Below, piece after piece: positions 1-7,984 of a stretch of DNA of 64,000 nt. This stretch comes from Devosia ginsengisoli (GTDB lineage Bacteria; Pseudomonadota; Alphaproteobacteria; Rhizobiales; Devosiaceae). The position numbers and the translations under genes were made by a program. The notes under the pieces were generated by a model. It made no database searches. It was not told the DNA's origin and saw nothing but the letters and a program-made list of their open reading frames with translations. The stretch's first letter is position 1; each line of letters opens with the position of its first letter. Location of the stretch: NCBI RefSeq assembly GCF_024707105.1, contig NZ_JANQAJ010000013.1, positions 248,001-312,000 of the forward strand. Direction: 5' to 3'.

Positions 1-100
1 AACCGGGGCCGTCTTTGCTTGTGGTGCTGGTGCCAAAACTCCCACCTCACCATGAGGCCACGCGGGGCACAGCGACACCCCAACGCGGATCATGCCACGG

Positions 101-685
101 TCAGATATCGGCATCCATTGTGCGGGAGATGGGTCGGTAGCGCACCCGCACCGTGGATGTGGTGTCGCTGTCCTCGGCGAGTGGCGTGAGGCGGATCGGG
201 GCGCCATCTGGCTTGCTGTAGAGCCGGATGCCGTCACCGAGCAGGACGGGCGCGATGTGCAGGTCGATCTCATCGATGAGCCCGAGGCCGAGAAGCTGGG
301 CGCCGATGTTCGGGGAGAACACCATGATGTCCTTGCCAGCCGCGGCGGCTAGCGCCAGTTGCACGACCTCGGCGGGTTCGCGATGCAGGAACGTCACATT
401 CTCAACAGGCTCGGCATCTTCGGGGTGATGCGTAAGAACGAAGATCGGGCCGCGCCATGCACCACCCCAGGGACTATGGCCCCCCGGAGAGTCCCAGCCG
501 TCGCGTCCTGCGATGATCGCGCCGGTTCGTTCGATGTATCCCTGGATCACACCCGGCTCCGCGCGATATCCACCGGTCCGCATCCAGCCCATATCGTGGT
601 TGCGCCCTGCGACAAATCCATCCAACGACATCATGAAGTTCCACAGCACTCTTCCGTGCCGTTCCTCGTTCTGCCCGATAGCCAT
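101..685 (-). CDS. RibD C-terminal / dihydrofolate reductase-like family protein
   Basis: A 194-residue protein of the RibD C-terminal reductase fold: an early SLDGFVAGRNHDMGWM segment, a central strand with IIAGR, a PIFVLTHH strand, and a late LLGLGLIDEIDLHIAPVLLGDGIRL motif typical of the family. Members bind NADPH and reduce pterin- or riboflavin-pathway-like substrates, but most, including this one, have no proven substrate. It is not the housekeeping FolA, which lies near 46 kb. It is divergent from an HxlR regulator and shares a 98-bp intergenic region with it holding a long inverted repeat, so control by that regulator is likely (inference). AGGGAA lies a suitable distance before the ATG. 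Confidence 0.85.
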   Translation of the reverse strand: MAIGQNEERHGRVLWNFMMSLDGFVAGRNHDMGWMRTGGYRAEPGVIQGYIERTGAIIAGRDGWDSPGGHSPWGGAWRGPIFVLTHHPEDAEPVENVTFLHREPAEVVQLALAAAAGKDIMVFSPNIGAQLLGLGLIDEIDLHIAPVLLGDGIRLYSKPDGAPIRLTPLAEDSDTTSTVRVRYRPISRTMDADI

Positions 686-708
686 GCCAGTTCCCTACCA
701 ATGGTGAA

Positions 709-745
709 TTGCAACTGGTTGCAGTGTACGCCCAACCAGTTGTAA
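709..745. promoter_or_regulatory. Inverted-repeat operator between divergent reductase and HxlR genes
   Basis: Two arms, TTGCAACTGGTTG (709-721) and its near-perfect reverse complement CAACCAGTTGTAA (733-745), are separated by 11 bp; 12 of 13 arm positions match. The centre-to-centre distance of about two helical turns suits a dimeric winged-helix regulator such as the adjacent HxlR protein. It lies between the two divergent start codons (685 and 784), where it could control both promoters. Binding is inferred, not shown. Confidence 0.6.
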
Positions 746-783
746 CCTACAAGTGGTCTACACCCGCGTGAAGGAATGTATCT

Positions 784-1287
784 GTGGAGCAGCGCTCTGG
801 ATGTCCGATCAACCTGTCGTTGGAGGTGTTCGGGGACAAATGGTCGTTGATCGTGATCCGGGACATGATGTTCGGCAACCGGCGGCACTTCAACGTGCTG
901 TTGGCAAACTCCAATGAGGGCATCGCCTCCAATATCCTGGTGAGTCGGCTGCAGCGCCTCGTTGAGCTGGGCATGATTACGCGCACACCCGATCCCAGTC
1001 ACAAGCAAAAGGTTCTGTACAGCCTTGCCGAACCGGCGATCCAACTCGTTCCCGTGCTCGCGCATCTCGGCGCCTGGGGCCGGCGTCACCTCCCGGCGAG
1101 TCGGGAACTGTCAGTCCGCGCCGAACTTCTTGAGCGCGGTGGACCTGCCTTCTGGGACCGTTTCATGGATGAACTGCGCGAGCAGCATCTGGGCATCCCT
1201 CGACCAGAGGGAATACGATCGGCCTTCGACGAACTACACGAAGCCTACCAAACCGAACTTGCGCGGATGAACGAGCCATCTGCCTGA
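784..1287 (+). CDS. HxlR family winged-helix transcriptional regulator
   Basis: 167 residues with a GTG start. The protein opens with the HxlR signature: a Cys near residue 7 (SGCPINLSLEVFGDKWSLIVIRDM), then a wHTH in which FNVLLANSNEGIASNILVSRLQRL forms the recognition region, then the wing segment. HxlR proteins are DNA-binding dimers, often sensing electrophiles through the N-terminal Cys, and usually control a divergent oxidoreductase. The divergent RibD-type reductase and the inverted repeat at 709-745 fit that arrangement. The C-terminal tail of about 60 residues is longer than in minimal members and its role is unknown. Confidence 0.93.
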   Translation: MEQRSGCPINLSLEVFGDKWSLIVIRDMMFGNRRHFNVLLANSNEGIASNILVSRLQRLVELGMITRTPDPSHKQKVLYSLAEPAIQLVPVLAHLGAWGRRHLPASRELSVRAELLERGGPAFWDRFMDELREQHLGIPRPEGIRSAFDELHEAYQTELARMNEPSA

Positions 1288-1374
1288 AACAACAGCCGGG
1301 CCGGGATGGCGCGATCGAAGCCAATGAACGACCGAAACGGGAAAAGGGCTCGGCAGGGTGAACCAGCGCGAATT

Positions 1375-1404
1375 GAAAAAAGGCCAGTATGATCCGAGGC
1401 CTTT
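1375..1404 (-). terminator. Rho-independent terminator of the alpha/beta hydrolase gene
   Basis: On the minus strand, AAAGGCC and GGCCTTT pair across a 12-nt loop and are followed by a run of six T, 18 nt after the hydrolase stop codon. Confidence 0.75.
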
Positions 1405-1422
1405 CAATCGGGTTGGAGAGCG

Positions 1423-2304
1423 CTACGGAGTGAGGAAGGCCGTTGCGACCTCGGTGAGGAGCGGCGACTGGATCAGGTTGTAATGCGTGGTGTTGGGGAT
1501 GATGGCGAGTTGGCTGGCGGGGCGCTGGGAGCCGTCGAAGCCGGCATCGCGCTGGCCGCCGCCGAGCAGCTTCCAGAATTCGACCATATGCTCGGGCCGG
1601 ATCGAGTCCGCGTCGGCGAAGACCAGCAGGATCGGGGCCGTGATGGTCTTGATGTCCTCGGTCCAGTCGTGTTCGGGCTGGTTCATCTCGCCGGTCTTGC
1701 GCATCATCGTCTCCCAGTTGACAGCGGGATAGAGCTGCGCGAGCGGCGAGGCTGCGATCTGCTTGCCGATCTCGGCGGCCATATCAGGCATCTGCGCGAA
1801 GGCCTGCCGGGCCTCGGGATAGTCGCCATCGGTGCTGAAGGCGACGGAGACCGACACCAGCTTCTCGACCAGCTCCTTGTGCCGGATGGCGACCTGCAGC
1901 GCGACGGCGGCGCCGAGCGAATAGCCCATGACGCGCGCTTTGCCGATGCCGAGGTGCTGGAGCACGGCAGCGACGTCGTCGGCCATCGCCTCGGTGGACC
2001 AGGGCCCTTCGCTGTCCGAGCTGAAGCCGTGGCCGCGCAGGTGAATGGCGATCACCTTGTGGGTCTTCGCCATCGCGGCGAGTGGCGTGCCGAAGGTTTG
2101 AGACGGGTCGACGCCGCCATGCAGCAGTACCAGCGGCGGACCGTCGCCATGGATTTCGTAGTAGATTTCGGCGGCGCCGACCGGGACCTTGCCCGTGCTG
2201 CTGGTTGTGCTCATCGGATTGTCTCCTGCGGTTTGGGCAATGACGGGCGCTGCAACAAGAGCCGCAGCGGCAAAGGCGAGGGTTACGAGAGTGCGCCGCA
2301 GCAC
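1423..2304 (-). CDS. Exported alpha/beta hydrolase
   Basis: 293 residues. The GTG at 2304 is chosen because AGGAGGA lies just before it and the first 23 residues then form a signal peptide (LRRTLVTLAFAAAALVAAPVIAQ). The frame stays open much further upstream but through the neighbouring gene, so the longer version is rejected. The mature part has the alpha/beta hydrolase oxyanion HGG motif (LVLLHGGVDPSQTF), the nucleophile elbow GYSLGAA with the catalytic Ser, an acidic residue in LVFADADS, and a C-terminal His in NTTHYN. Substrate unknown. It is the last gene after arsR and the AHSA1 gene and probably shares their transcript, ending at the terminator at 1375-1404. Confidence 0.88.
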   Translation of the reverse strand: MLRRTLVTLAFAAAALVAAPVIAQTAGDNPMSTTSSTGKVPVGAAEIYYEIHGDGPPLVLLHGGVDPSQTFGTPLAAMAKTHKVIAIHLRGHGFSSDSEGPWSTEAMADDVAAVLQHLGIGKARVMGYSLGAAVALQVAIRHKELVEKLVSVSVAFSTDGDYPEARQAFAQMPDMAAEIGKQIAASPLAQLYPAVNWETMMRKTGEMNQPEHDWTEDIKTITAPILLVFADADSIRPEHMVEFWKLLGGGQRDAGFDGSQRPASQLAIIPNTTHYNLIQSPLLTEVATAFLTP

Positions 2305-2321
2305 GATGGTTCCTCCTGAAA

Positions 2322-2798
2322 TCAGTACGTCGCGAGGTGCCGCTCGAGCTTGTCGAAGGCCTGGTTGGTGCCCTGGAAGAAGCCGCCGTTGACGGCGACG
2401 GCGAGGTCCGCGGCGCTGTCGAACACGGCGCGCATGGTGAAAATGGTTTCGTTGCCGAGCGCTTCGAAGGTGAGAGTGGCGAGATAGGTCGGTGGCAGGT
2501 TGCCGCGCCGGACCGCCTCGGGCGAGCGCAGAGGCCGGTAAATGATGCGCTCGGGCGCAAGGATCTCGACGAAGTGGTAGCGCACGGGATGCTCGGTGCC
2601 GTCGGGCCTCCGCATGGTGACGTGCCACTCGCCGCCGGCGCGGAATTCGAGCTTGGTGATATCGGAGGTGAAGGTCTCGGGCCCCCACCACTGGGCGAGC
2701 AGGTAGGGATCCTCGAAGGTGCGCCAGACGAGGCTGCGCGGCGCCTTGAGGCGGCGCGTTATGACGAGTTCGCGCTGTTCCAGCGGATCGTGAGCCAT
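2322..2798 (-). CDS. SRPBCC / AHSA1-like domain protein
   Basis: 158 residues from the ATG at 2798, preceded by GAGG about 6 nt upstream; a TTG four codons earlier is less likely. The START/SRPBCC helix-grip fold is indicated by the opening ITRRLKAPRSLVWRTFEDPYLLAQWWGPETFT and the C-terminal helix GGFFQGTNQAFDKLERHL. Such proteins bind hydrophobic ligands in a deep cavity; in bacteria they are very commonly encoded directly after a small ArsR regulator, as here (8 nt gap). Ligand unknown. Confidence 0.9.
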   Translation of the reverse strand: MAHDPLEQRELVITRRLKAPRSLVWRTFEDPYLLAQWWGPETFTSDITKLEFRAGGEWHVTMRRPDGTEHPVRYHFVEILAPERIIYRPLRSPEAVRRGNLPPTYLATLTFEALGNETIFTMRAVFDSAADLAVAVNGGFFQGTNQAFDKLERHLATY

Positions 2799-2806
2799 GG
2801 CGCGCC

Positions 2807-3154
2807 TCAATTCTTCCTGGCCGTTGGATCGGCCGCCTGCAGGCGCTCGAGCAGCCCGTCGAGCCGGTTGAGGCTCGTATCCCAGAATCTCGAAAACTCC
2901 TCGATCCAGCTGACGGCCTCGCGCAGCGGCTGCGCCTCGAGCCGGCAGGGCCGGAGCTGGGCGTTGCGGCCACGGCTGATGAGGCCCGCGCCTTCCAGGA
3001 CCTTGAGATGCTTGCAGACCGCCGGGATGCTCATCTCGAACGGCGCCGCGAGCTCCTTGACCGACGCTTCCCCATCCATCAGCCGCATAAGGATGGCCCG
3101 GCGGGTGGGATCGGCGATAGCCGAGAGGGTGAGGCTGAGCTGGTCGGGCTGCAC
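2807..3154 (-). CDS. ArsR/SmtB family transcriptional regulator
   Basis: 115 residues, GTG start with AGGAG 6 nt upstream. The winged-helix DNA-binding domain covers about residues 10-75: IADPTRRAILMRLMDGEASVKELA, then the recognition helix MSIPAVCKHLKVLEGAGLI and the wing. No metal-binding CVC-type motif is visible, so it belongs to the non-metal ArsR group usually paired with AHSA1 proteins. It heads a three-gene unit with the AHSA1-like protein and the exported hydrolase. Two tandem palindromes just upstream (3163-3194) make autorepression likely. Confidence 0.93.
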   Translation of the reverse strand: MQPDQLSLTLSAIADPTRRAILMRLMDGEASVKELAAPFEMSIPAVCKHLKVLEGAGLISRGRNAQLRPCRLEAQPLREAVSWIEEFSRFWDTSLNRLDGLLERLQAADPTARKN

Positions 3155-3162
3155 GTCCGCTC

Positions 3163-3194
3163 CTAACTAATCGGTTAGCTAACTTATTGGTTAG
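3163..3194. promoter_or_regulatory. Tandem palindromic operator upstream of arsR
   Basis: Two adjacent 16-bp units, CTAACTAATCGGTTAG (3163-3178) and CTAACTTATTGGTTAG (3179-3194), each with CTAAC/GTTAG half-sites across a 6-bp spacer. They abut head to tail with no gap and end 9 bp before the arsR start codon, overlapping the expected promoter. This is the best visible operator for the ArsR protein. Confidence 0.65.
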
Positions 3195-3323
3195 ATACGG
3201 TAGCCAAGAAAGTGTGTCAAGAAAGGTGAGGTCTCACAGGCTGTCGTCGCGCGGCGGCCGGAAGTGGGCATTGGAGTATTGAAGCCTGCGACAGCATCGG
3301 GTCGAAAGCTGCCTCGGGCTGCC

Positions 3324-4526
3324 CTACCCCACCAGCGACTTCGGCGGGCGGAGCTTCAGGGACAGTAGCACGCAGCCGACGGCCAGCAGCGAGGTGACGG
3401 TGGAGTAGAAGAAGGCGTAAGCCGCAAAATGCTCCACCAATACGCCAAAGATGACCAGCGCCAGCATGGCCATGGCCATGTTGAGCATATTGGCGAAGCC
3501 CTGTGCCTCGGCGGCATTGGCCTCGTTGGTCCAGTTGGCGATGAAGTGCACGACACCGAAATAGCCCATGCCGAAGCTGAAGGCGTGGAGGAGCTGCGTG
3601 AAGAACAGCACTTCCACCGGCGGATTGAACGCCATGATGGTGAAACGCACCAGGCCGGCCAAAGCCGCCACCAGGATCATATTGCGAGCCGTGACCCGTC
3701 CGCCGAAGCGCCGCCAGGCAAACATGAGGATGGCTTCGCCCACCGCCGCTATGCCCAGCAGCGGCCCGAGGAAATAGCTCGGAATGCCGTTTTCGTGCCA
3801 GAGCAGCGCGCCGAAACTGCCGATCACCGAATTGCTGGAATTGACCAGTGCGAAGGCCAGCAGCGGCAGCACGAACCAGAGCTTGAGGGAATCCTTGAGC
3901 CGGCTGGGTTGCTGGGCGAGATTTGCCGGATCGGTATTGGCCAGTGTCGGCTTGGGCGACGGCGCACGAAAGCGCGGCAGCAGATAGGCCAGCGCCGCCC
4001 GCACCCCGACGGTGATGACATAGAGACCGACAAAGGCACCTGATCCCAACAGGTTCAGGAACAGGCCGAGCCCGCCCGCGGCGAAGACATAGCCCACCGT
4101 GGCCCAGGCCCGGACGACGCCGAAATCGGTGCCGTTGCGGCGCGTCATGCGCACGGTGGCCGCATCGATGACCGGCGCGACCAGGCCATTTGAGGTGGCG
4201 CACAGCGCCCAGACCAGCAGGATGCCCCAGAATTCGGAAACGAAGAACAGCGGCAGCGGCGCCAGTGCCGAAGCCAGCGAGATGACGATCAGCGCCGTAC
4301 GCCAGTCATCGGCCTTGTCGGCAACGCGGCCAACGATGATGTTGAGCAGCAGCAGGCAGAAGGTGGGCAGCGCGTTGATGATGCCGATCTGGTCGGCGGG
4401 AATGCCGTGCTCGCTGAGCCAGATGCCGAGAAAGACCGACGCCACGCCGCCCGGAATATAGACGGTGAACTGGTATAGCGAGGCGCGCAGCTCGGGACTG
4501 GCCGAGCGCGAAAATGCCGAAAACAT
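3324..4526 (-). CDS. MFS transporter (HcaT/nucleoside:H+ symporter-like)
   Basis: 400 residues, about 12 hydrophobic segments. The N-terminal FTVYIPGGVASVFLGIWLSEHGIPADQIGIINALP and the loop GRVADKADDWR fit the MFS_1-like group of sugar, nucleoside or phenylpropionate H+ symporters. The second half begins near LKLWFVLPLLAFALVNSSNSVIGSF. The substrate cannot be read from sequence. The gene stands alone: its stop is over 150 nt from arsR's promoter and its 5' end is 88 nt from the glycosyltransferase stop on the same strand. The Shine-Dalgarno region (CGGAG, about 12 nt upstream) is weak. Confidence 0.85.
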   Translation of the reverse strand: MFSAFSRSASPELRASLYQFTVYIPGGVASVFLGIWLSEHGIPADQIGIINALPTFCLLLLNIIVGRVADKADDWRTALIVISLASALAPLPLFFVSEFWGILLVWALCATSNGLVAPVIDAATVRMTRRNGTDFGVVRAWATVGYVFAAGGLGLFLNLLGSGAFVGLYVITVGVRAALAYLLPRFRAPSPKPTLANTDPANLAQQPSRLKDSLKLWFVLPLLAFALVNSSNSVIGSFGALLWHENGIPSYFLGPLLGIAAVGEAILMFAWRRFGGRVTARNMILVAALAGLVRFTIMAFNPPVEVLFFTQLLHAFSFGMGYFGVVHFIANWTNEANAAEAQGFANMLNMAMAMLALVIFGVLVEHFAAYAFFYSTVTSLLAVGCVLLSLKLRPPKSLVG

Positions 4527-4614
4527 GGAAAACCGACTCCGGGCAAATCAGCGCCCGGAACCCTTGGTGCCTCGCATCGGCGGGCAACGCAAGCGGCTTG
4601 TTGCCGCTTTACTG

Positions 4615-5676
4615 TTATCCGGCTTGGGCCAGCCGCTGCAGCCCGGCGCGGAGCGGTTCGAGGCCCGCGAAAAACTGCGCCGCACTGGCCGCCCAGGTGA
4701 AACGCTCGCCATGGGCGCGGGCATCGGTCCGATCCAGCGTGAGGGCGCGGGCGACGGCGATATTGAGGTTTTCATCGAGCGCGCCGGCCTTGGGATCATC
4801 AAGCACATCGCGCGGGCCGGTGACCGGAAAGGCCGCGACGGGTGTGCCGGAGGCCAGCGCCTCGGTGATGACATTGCCGAATGTATCGGTGTGGCTGGGA
4901 AAGACCAGCACATCGGCGCTGCGGTAAAGCTCACCCAGTTCCTCGCCATGGCGATAGCCGAGGAAGACGGCGTCGGGATAGGCTTTCTGCAGGCGGGCAC
5001 GATCGGGGCCGTCGCCAACCACGATCCTGGTGCCGGCAATGTCGAGATCGAGAAACGCCTCGACATTCTTTTCGGCAGCGACGCGCCCGACATAGAGCAG
5101 GTGCGGTCCGGGCAGATCGGCGAACAGCGTCTTGGGGCCGGGCCGGAAGCGGGTGCCGTCGACACCCCGGCTCCACAGCATCAGCCGGTCGAAGCCGCGC
5201 GCCAGGAGATCGTCGTGCAGTGAAGGAGTCGGGACCATGGTCCGGGCGGCCGCGGCGTGGAACCAGCGCAGATAGCCATAGCTCCATTCCTGCGGCACCG
5301 GCACGCGCATGGCCACATATTCGGGAAAGCGGGTATGGAAGCTGGTGGTGAAACCGAGGCGATGATTGAGGCAATATTGCCGCGCCAGCAGGCCCAGCGG
5401 CCCTTCGGTGGCGATGTGGATATGGTCCGGCGCGGCGGCCTCGATCTGCCGCGACACCGCGCCCAGGCTCGCCAGCGAAATCCGCACTTCGGGATAGGAC
5501 GGCACCGGCAGCGTCCAGAACCGCTCGGGCGTGAGAAAGGCTATGTCATGCCCCGCCTCGGCCAGCTCGCGGGCGATGCTTTCGAGCGTACGCACCACGC
5601 CATTGATCTGCGGCCGCCAGGCGTCGGTGACGATGAGGATGCGGCGAGAGGGAATTCCGATGAATGAATGGGGCAC
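4615..5676 (-). CDS. GT4 family glycosyltransferase (MgtA/Agt-like)
   Basis: 353 residues from a GTG at 5676; homology clearly begins at RRILIVTDAWRPQINGVVRTLESIARELAE (GT-B N-domain donor loop). The frame is open to a GTG at 5802, but that start lies in an intergenic repeat, and neither start has a clear Shine-Dalgarno. The C-domain has LLYVGRVAAEKN, the nucleotide-sugar site VGDGPDRARLQ, and SHTDTFGNVITEALASGTPVAAF with the conserved E-x7-E region. It transfers a hexose or uronate from a nucleotide sugar, likely to a lipid. It follows the LpxH/PlcP-like phosphoesterase gene on the same strand. In other alphaproteobacteria such GT4 genes beside plcP make glycolipids that replace phospholipids (family knowledge; not proven here). 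Confidence 0.85.
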   Translation of the reverse strand: MPHSFIGIPSRRILIVTDAWRPQINGVVRTLESIARELAEAGHDIAFLTPERFWTLPVPSYPEVRISLASLGAVSRQIEAAAPDHIHIATEGPLGLLARQYCLNHRLGFTTSFHTRFPEYVAMRVPVPQEWSYGYLRWFHAAAARTMVPTPSLHDDLLARGFDRLMLWSRGVDGTRFRPGPKTLFADLPGPHLLYVGRVAAEKNVEAFLDLDIAGTRIVVGDGPDRARLQKAYPDAVFLGYRHGEELGELYRSADVLVFPSHTDTFGNVITEALASGTPVAAFPVTGPRDVLDDPKAGALDENLNIAVARALTLDRTDARAHGERFTWAASAAQFFAGLEPLRAGLQRLAQAG

Positions 5677-5798
5677 GGCAGCACCGCGACAAGGTTCGAC
5701 TGCGCAGCAGGCTCGCCTGAGTCCAAGTCGGTGGCGTGAACGGAGCGTGACGGTTGGCTGACAGCGCCGCGTGTTCTTTAGGCTGTCTGTGGCTCCCG

Positions 5799-5839
5799 TC
5801 ACCCCACCCTCAATCCCTCCCCATCAAGGGGAGGGAGGC
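5799..5839. repeat. GC-rich REP-like palindromic repeat, copy 1
   Basis: A C-rich stretch, CACCCCACCCTCAATCCCTC followed by a CCCCATCAAGGGG-type hairpin, almost identical to the copy at 8196. It lies between the GT4 and phosphoesterase genes. Confidence 0.6.
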
Positions 5840-5881
5840 GCATGGGCGAAGTTTGAGCTTGAGCACACGCTGGTTGCAGAG

Positions 5882-6682
5882 CTAGCTCGCGGCGCGGCGG
5901 AGGCGGAACTTGCGGGGTTCGCCGGCGACCATTTCGGTCCACTTGACCAGCTCGAACGCACCATCGACATTCTCGACGATGGCGGTGCAGCTCTCCACCC
6001 AGTCGCCGGTATTGATATAGTGGATGCCCAGGCGATCATGCATGTCGGCAAAGTGGATATGGCCGCAGATGACGCCGTCGACGCCCGATTCCTTGGCCTC
6101 GTGCACCAGCGCTTCCTCGAAGCGGCCGATGACCGAGACGGCATTCTTGACCTTCTGCTTGGCCCAGGCGCTGAGCGACCAATATTGCAGCCCCAGCCGG
6201 CGCCGCACCCAGTTGATGGCGATATTGACGCGCAGGGCGGCGTTATAGGCCCAGTCGCCGACATGGGCGAGCCACTTGGCATTCATCACCACCACGTCGA
6301 ACTGGTCGCCATGAATGACGAGATAGGTCTTGCCGCAAGCCGAGGTGTGGACGGTGCGGTCGACGAATTCGACCTCACCGAAATAAGTGCCGAGATATTC
6401 GCGCAGGAACTCGTCGTGATTGCCCGGCAGATAGACGACGCGCGTGCCGGCATTGGCCTTGTCGAGCAGGATCTGCACCAGCACATTATATTCGCCGGGC
6501 CAGTGCCAGGACTTGGCCAGACGCCAGCCATCGAGGATATCGCCGACCAGGTAGATGGTCTCGGCATCATGCGCGCGCAGGAATTCGATGAGCTGCCCAA
6601 CCCGGATCGGCTTCATGCCCAGATGGACGTCTGAAATGAACATCGCCCGGACCTGTCGGACTTCGCGATCATCCGTCATCAA
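5882..6682 (-). CDS. LpxH/PlcP-like metallophosphoesterase
   Basis: 266 residues of calcineurin-like phosphoesterase with all metal ligand motifs: SDVHLG (D18, H20), GDILDGW (D48), GNHD (N88, H89), HGDQFD (H124) and GHIH near residue 207. Usually annotated UDP-2,3-diacylglucosamine diphosphatase, which makes lipid X in lipid A synthesis. The same family includes Sinorhizobium PlcP, a phospholipase C that strips head groups from membrane lipids under phosphate limitation. The WSLSAWAK segment and the glycosyltransferase downstream fit the PlcP-like branch, but sequence alone does not settle it. The start may be either of the two adjacent Met codons. No Pho box is visible upstream. Confidence 0.85.
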   Translation of the reverse strand: MMTDDREVRQVRAMFISDVHLGMKPIRVGQLIEFLRAHDAETIYLVGDILDGWRLAKSWHWPGEYNVLVQILLDKANAGTRVVYLPGNHDEFLREYLGTYFGEVEFVDRTVHTSACGKTYLVIHGDQFDVVVMNAKWLAHVGDWAYNAALRVNIAINWVRRRLGLQYWSLSAWAKQKVKNAVSVIGRFEEALVHEAKESGVDGVICGHIHFADMHDRLGIHYINTGDWVESCTAIVENVDGAFELVKWTEMVAGEPRKFRLRRAAS

Positions 6683-6761
6683 GCAACGACTCCTGCTTCG
6701 TGGGGGCGCACTTTATCCGCGGATGAAGCAGGTGGAAACCGTTGGCGGAGAGAAGGTGGGG

Positions 6762-6794
6762 AAAGCGGAGGACACGCCTTCGTGTCACCGCTTT
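6762..6794 (-). terminator. Stem-loop at the end of the GH3 gene
   Basis: AAAGCGG and CCGCTTT form the outer stem and GACAC/GTGTC an inner stem, overlapping the stop codon of the glycosidase gene. There is no good T-run, so it may protect the mRNA end instead of terminating. Confidence 0.45.
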
Positions 6795-7969
6795 CAGCGT
6801 ATCCGGCCTTTCAGCGCCACGATCCGCGCATGGCTCTGCTCGATCCGCGCCGCGAAAGCCGGGTCGGCTTCGGCCTCGGCGAGCAGGATATCGAGGATTT
6901 CCTGGCCCAGGCTCGCGCGGTAATCGGCGGTATTGGAGAACAGCAGCACATCCGTGCCGGCGCGGACGGCCTGGATCACGGTCTGCTCGAGCGTGAAATG
7001 ATCGCGGATGGCGCCCATTTCGAGATCGTCGCTGATGACGACGCCATCATAGCCCAGCTCGTCGCGCAGCACGCCAGTGATCCATTGCGGCGAAAGCGAA
7101 GCGGGCGTCTGGGTGCCTGTATCGGCATAATCGGCGTGGTAGAGGTGGCCTACCATGACCATGTCGACCAGACCATCCGCTATCAGGGCGCGATAGGGAT
7201 CGAGCTCGGCCTGCTGCCAGGTCTGGGTAATGTCCACAAAGCCCTCGTGGCTGTCAGCGGTGGACGATCCGTGGCCAGGGAAATGCTTGAGTACGGTGAG
7301 CAGGCCCGCGGCATGATGCGCCCTGACAAAGGCCGCGTCATATTCGGCCACCACGGCCGGATCCGCGCTGAAGGCGCGGCCAAATCTGGCGATGACCTGG
7401 TTGTTCGGGTTGAGATTGACGTCGGCGATGGGACCGAAATTGACGGTGAAACCGAGTTCGGCGATCGAAGCGGCCATTTCGGCATAGACCGCCTCGGCCT
7501 CCTGCGGAGAATCGGCGGCGGCGATGGCGGCGGCATTGGGGATTTCCTTGAAGCCGACATCCCTGGTCAGCCGCTCGACCGCCCCACCCTCCTGATCGAG
7601 GGTGATGAAGGGCGGCAGGTCGGGCGACGCGGCGCGGAAGGCGGCATTCATCGCCGCGACGGCATCGAGGCTCCGGACATTGACCTTGAGCAGCATGACG
7701 CCACCCAGCCGGCCGGCCGCAATCTCATCGCGCAGGCCGGCAACGGGCGCATCGTCGACATCGTCGCCCTGGAAACCGACGACGATCATCTGGCCGGCCA
7801 TCTGTTCGAGCGTGGCGGCATGCGCCCAGGCAGGCAGCAGCAGCGGAAGCAGAACGGCGGCGAGGCGGAAAAACGGGGTCACGAGGATGGTCCGGGCAAG
7901 AATCACTGCTGCGACCTTGATCGGCAAATGCCGCCGAATCAATGGCGGCGCCGGCCGCGTCAATACCAT
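6794..7969 (-). CDS. Glycoside hydrolase family 3 (beta-N-acetylhexosaminidase-like), exported
   Basis: 391 residues from the ATG at 7969, preceded by TGAGGGG 7 nt upstream. A GTG two codons earlier is less well placed. The N-terminus has a long basic region, then a hydrophobic stretch LAAVLLPLLLPAWAHA that looks like a signal peptide. The GH3 domain shows LDQEGGAVERL, the NagZ-type loop KHFPGHGSSTADSHEG with the catalytic His-Asp pair, and the nucleophile region VISDDLEMGAI. NagZ-type enzymes remove beta-linked GlcNAc from cell-wall fragments. An exported form would act in the periplasm, unlike cytoplasmic NagZ of enterics. It precedes the phosphoesterase on the same strand, probably as a separate unit. 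Confidence 0.88.
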   Translation of the reverse strand: MVLTRPAPPLIRRHLPIKVAAVILARTILVTPFFRLAAVLLPLLLPAWAHAATLEQMAGQMIVVGFQGDDVDDAPVAGLRDEIAAGRLGGVMLLKVNVRSLDAVAAMNAAFRAASPDLPPFITLDQEGGAVERLTRDVGFKEIPNAAAIAAADSPQEAEAVYAEMAASIAELGFTVNFGPIADVNLNPNNQVIARFGRAFSADPAVVAEYDAAFVRAHHAAGLLTVLKHFPGHGSSTADSHEGFVDITQTWQQAELDPYRALIADGLVDMVMVGHLYHADYADTGTQTPASLSPQWITGVLRDELGYDGVVISDDLEMGAIRDHFTLEQTVIQAVRAGTDVLLFSNTADYRASLGQEILDILLAEAEADPAFAARIEQSHARIVALKGRIR

Positions 7970-7984
7970 ACTCACCCCTCATTT

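Noticed and set aside
2305-2973. Extension of the alpha/beta hydrolase frame upstream
   Set aside because: It covers the AHSA1 and arsR genes in another frame with low-complexity Arg/Ser-rich translation; the GTG at 2304 with AGGAGGA is better.
3217-4203. An alternative 328-residue frame over the MFS gene
   Set aside because: Arg/Gly/His-rich and without membrane helices; the 400-residue frame has 12 hydrophobic segments.
6661-6720. Possible Pho box upstream of the LpxH/PlcP-like gene
   Set aside because: Only one ATGACGG heptamer is present, inside the coding start, with no second copy at 11 bp.
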